NCBI GenBank assembly: GCA_023053685.1
Contig: JALIGW010000003.1
Location: 44,896,496-44,960,495 of the forward strand
DNA: 64,000 bases
Direction: 5' to 3'
Source of the DNA: Diadophis punctatus similis
Taxonomy: Eukaryota > Chordata > Lepidosauria > Squamata > Dipsadidae
Positions 62,162 through 64,000 of this stretch are shown one piece after another (position 1 is the first letter of the stretch; each line of letters opens with the position of its first letter). The notes below the pieces were generated by a model that saw only the letters and a program-made list of their open reading frames with translations, made no database searches and was not told where the DNA came from. The position numbers were made by a program, and so were the translations under genes.

Positions 62162-63915
62162 ACAATTGTATCACAGCGGCCAGTTGTTTCGCCGGATTTG
62201 GCATTGATTACTAGTCGAGCCCCACCCAGGGGCCTAGGAAGTCGTAATGTATTTTCGAAGTATATGTGCGGAACCGAGCAGTGCGGCTTTCTGCATTTGA
62301 CTGATGGTGATTTTGTCAATTTTGAGCTGTTTTAAATGTAATTCCAGTGCTTTTGGGATAGCACCCAGTGTTCCAATCACTACTGGAATTACCACTGCTG
62401 GTTTGTGCCATAATCGTTGGATTTCAATTTTTAAGTCCTGGTATTTTGCAATTTTTTCGTGTTCCTTTTCATCGACCTTGCTATCTCCTGGTATTGCAAT
62501 GTCAATTATAGTCACCTTGTTGTTCTCGACCAACGTGATGTCTGGTGTATTATGCGCCAGTACCTTGTCTGTTTGTATACGAAAATCCCACAAGATCTTG
62601 ACCATCTGATTTTCAGTGACTTTTTCAGGCTTGTGTTCCCACCAGTTTGTAGCAGTATGGATGTTATAATTTTTGCATAAATTCCAGTGGATCATTTGTG
62701 CAACAGAGTTGTGTCGTAATTTGTAATCAGTCTGTGCGATTTTCTTGCAGCAGCTGAGCACATGGGCTACAGTTTCATCAGCTTCCTTGCATAATCTGCA
62801 TTTAGCATCATTTGAAGATTTATCAATTTTGGCCTTTATGGCATTTGTACGAATTGCCTGTTCTTGTGCGGCCAGGATCAATGATTCTGTTTCTTTCTTT
62901 AAAGTACCAGATGTTAACCATAACCAAGTTTTTTCACTGTCCACTTTGTCTTTTATTTTTTCCAGAAATTGGCCATGTAATGCTTTATTTTGCCAACTCT
63001 CCATTCTTGATTTTATCACATTTTTTCTGTATTCTTGTTTCGTCTGTTGGACCTTCAGTAGATTTTTGTTCTTTACTTCAATTAATAGATGTTCTTGACT
63101 TTCTTTTAAATAATCCGCCAATGCATGCTTTTCTTCTTCAACTGTTTGCTTTACTTGTAGTAGTCCTCTGCCACCTGATTTTCTGGGCAGGTAAAGTCTA
63201 TCAGTGTCACTACGTGGATGTAAACTGTAGTGCATTGTCATTATTTTTCTGGTGTTTCGGTCCAAAATGTCCAAATCAGCTTGTGTCCAGTTAATTATAC
63301 CAGCCGTGTATCTTATGACTGGTATTGCCCAGGTATTCATGGCCTTGATGGTGTTTCCACCATTTAATTTAGATTTCAAAATTTTCCTAACTCTGTTGGT
63401 GTACTCTCTTCTAATGATAGTTTTCACTTCTCCATGTCTGATGTTATCCAACTGCAGAATGCCCAGATATTTATAGGCTTCATTTTGATTGCATTTAATT
63501 AATTGGCCATTGGGCATTTCAATTCCGTCACATGTAGTGATTTTGCCCCTTTTCATAGATACAGTGGCACATTTTTCCATGCCAAACTGCATTGAGATAT
63601 CTGTGCTGAATATTAGGACTGTGTTGGTCAGTGATTGGATTTCTATTTCTGACTTTCCATACAGTTTCAAATCATCCATATACAATAAATGTGAAATTTT
63701 TTCAGCGTCTTTGGCTATTTGGTATCCAAGTTTCATTTTTTTTAAGATTACTGATAGTGGGATCATTGCGATGATGAAGAGGAGGGGTGAAAGTGAATCT
63801 CCCTGAAAAATTCCTCTCTTGATATTAACCATTCCATAGTTCTCATTCCCTACTGCCAACACAGTTCTCCATTGTTTCATCGCTTTTTCAGTGAATGATG
63901 TAATATTTTTGCTGA
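62162..63915 (-). mobile_element. R4/Dong-like LINE, 5'-truncated, in ATT/TAA repeat
   Basis: One open frame of 548 codons from an internal ATG at 63880 (frame open back to the repeat at 63915) to 62234. In order: RT motif GIFQGDSLSPLLF, the catalytic LLYMDDLKLYG, thumb, a zinc-knuckle-like CRLCKEADETVAHVLSCC (about residues 376-393), and a restriction-like endonuclease-type motif PDITLVENNKVTIIDIAIPG. RT motif A, with the first catalytic aspartate, is missing at the truncated 5' side, so it cannot be active. About 70 bp of 3' UTR follow. Both sides are ATT repeats. Confidence 0.88.

Positions 63916-64000
<85 letters not shown>
63916..64000. repeat. (ATT)n microsatellite running off the window
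   Basis: ATT units without interruption to base 64000; lies at the 5' side of the R4/Dong-like LINE. Confidence 0.97.

Noticed and set aside
59000..64000. MAPK13 exons 1-3
   Set aside because: Searched by eye for the exon coding ...RNFYDF and the glycine-rich loop; not found. They are probably beyond 64 kb, though a diverged 60-nt exon could have been missed.

Overview
This is vertebrate nuclear DNA. It is most likely from a squamate reptile, probably a snake, judging from the mix of CR1, L2-like, Bov-B-like and R4/Dong-like LINEs, Sauria-type tRNA SINEs, several abundant hAT-like MITE families and long GATA/TA microsatellites. Species assignment is inference. Two protein-coding genes can be read, both on the minus strand and both running off the window. 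No prokaryotic systems, CRISPR arrays or free-standing RNA genes were seen.

Left third (1-15963): the 5' coding half of BRPF3, a bromodomain/PHD-finger scaffold of MOZ/MORF-HBO1 histone acetyltransferase complexes. Seven exons (2-8 if one upstream non-coding exon exists) were placed by splice sites and reading phase. They encode the EPL1-like N-terminus, PHD-zinc knuckle-ePHD module, bromodomain and the start of the linker. The PWWP end lies beyond base 1. Intron 5 uses a GC donor. The introns hold SINEs, foldback MITEs and a large GATA/TA microsatellite complex.

Middle (16-37 kb): BRPF3 intron 1, crowded with nested CR1, hAT and SINE copies. A GC/CpG-rich block at about 30.0-31.0 kb, with a CACGTG box beside it, is the likely BRPF3 promoter. 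Just inside it, at 29.1-29.6 kb, is an unrecognised minus-strand coding-like stretch split by a CR1 copy. From 31 to 37.9 kb is intergenic DNA with an L2-like LINE, Bov-B-like remnants and MITEs.

Right part (37997-58999): MAPK13 (p38 delta), nine exons from the hinge region of the kinase to the stop codon. They contain the HRD, DFG and TGY motifs and the conserved C-terminal tail. The exons sum to 262 codons, which fits residues 104-365 of a 365-residue p38 delta. One intron (44592-47432) has U12-type splice signals. Exons 1-3 were not found between 59 kb and the window end. The introns carry a dense set of hAT-like MITEs, many with exact 8-bp target duplications, and intron DNA near the window edge carries a 5'-truncated R4/Dong-like LINE sitting in an ATT/TAA repeat.

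The gene order MAPK13 then BRPF3, same strand, matches the arrangement on human 6p21. The two genes are not an operon. Nothing here looks like a new multi-gene system; the unusual material is in splice signals, one disrupted orphan reading frame and transposon structure.
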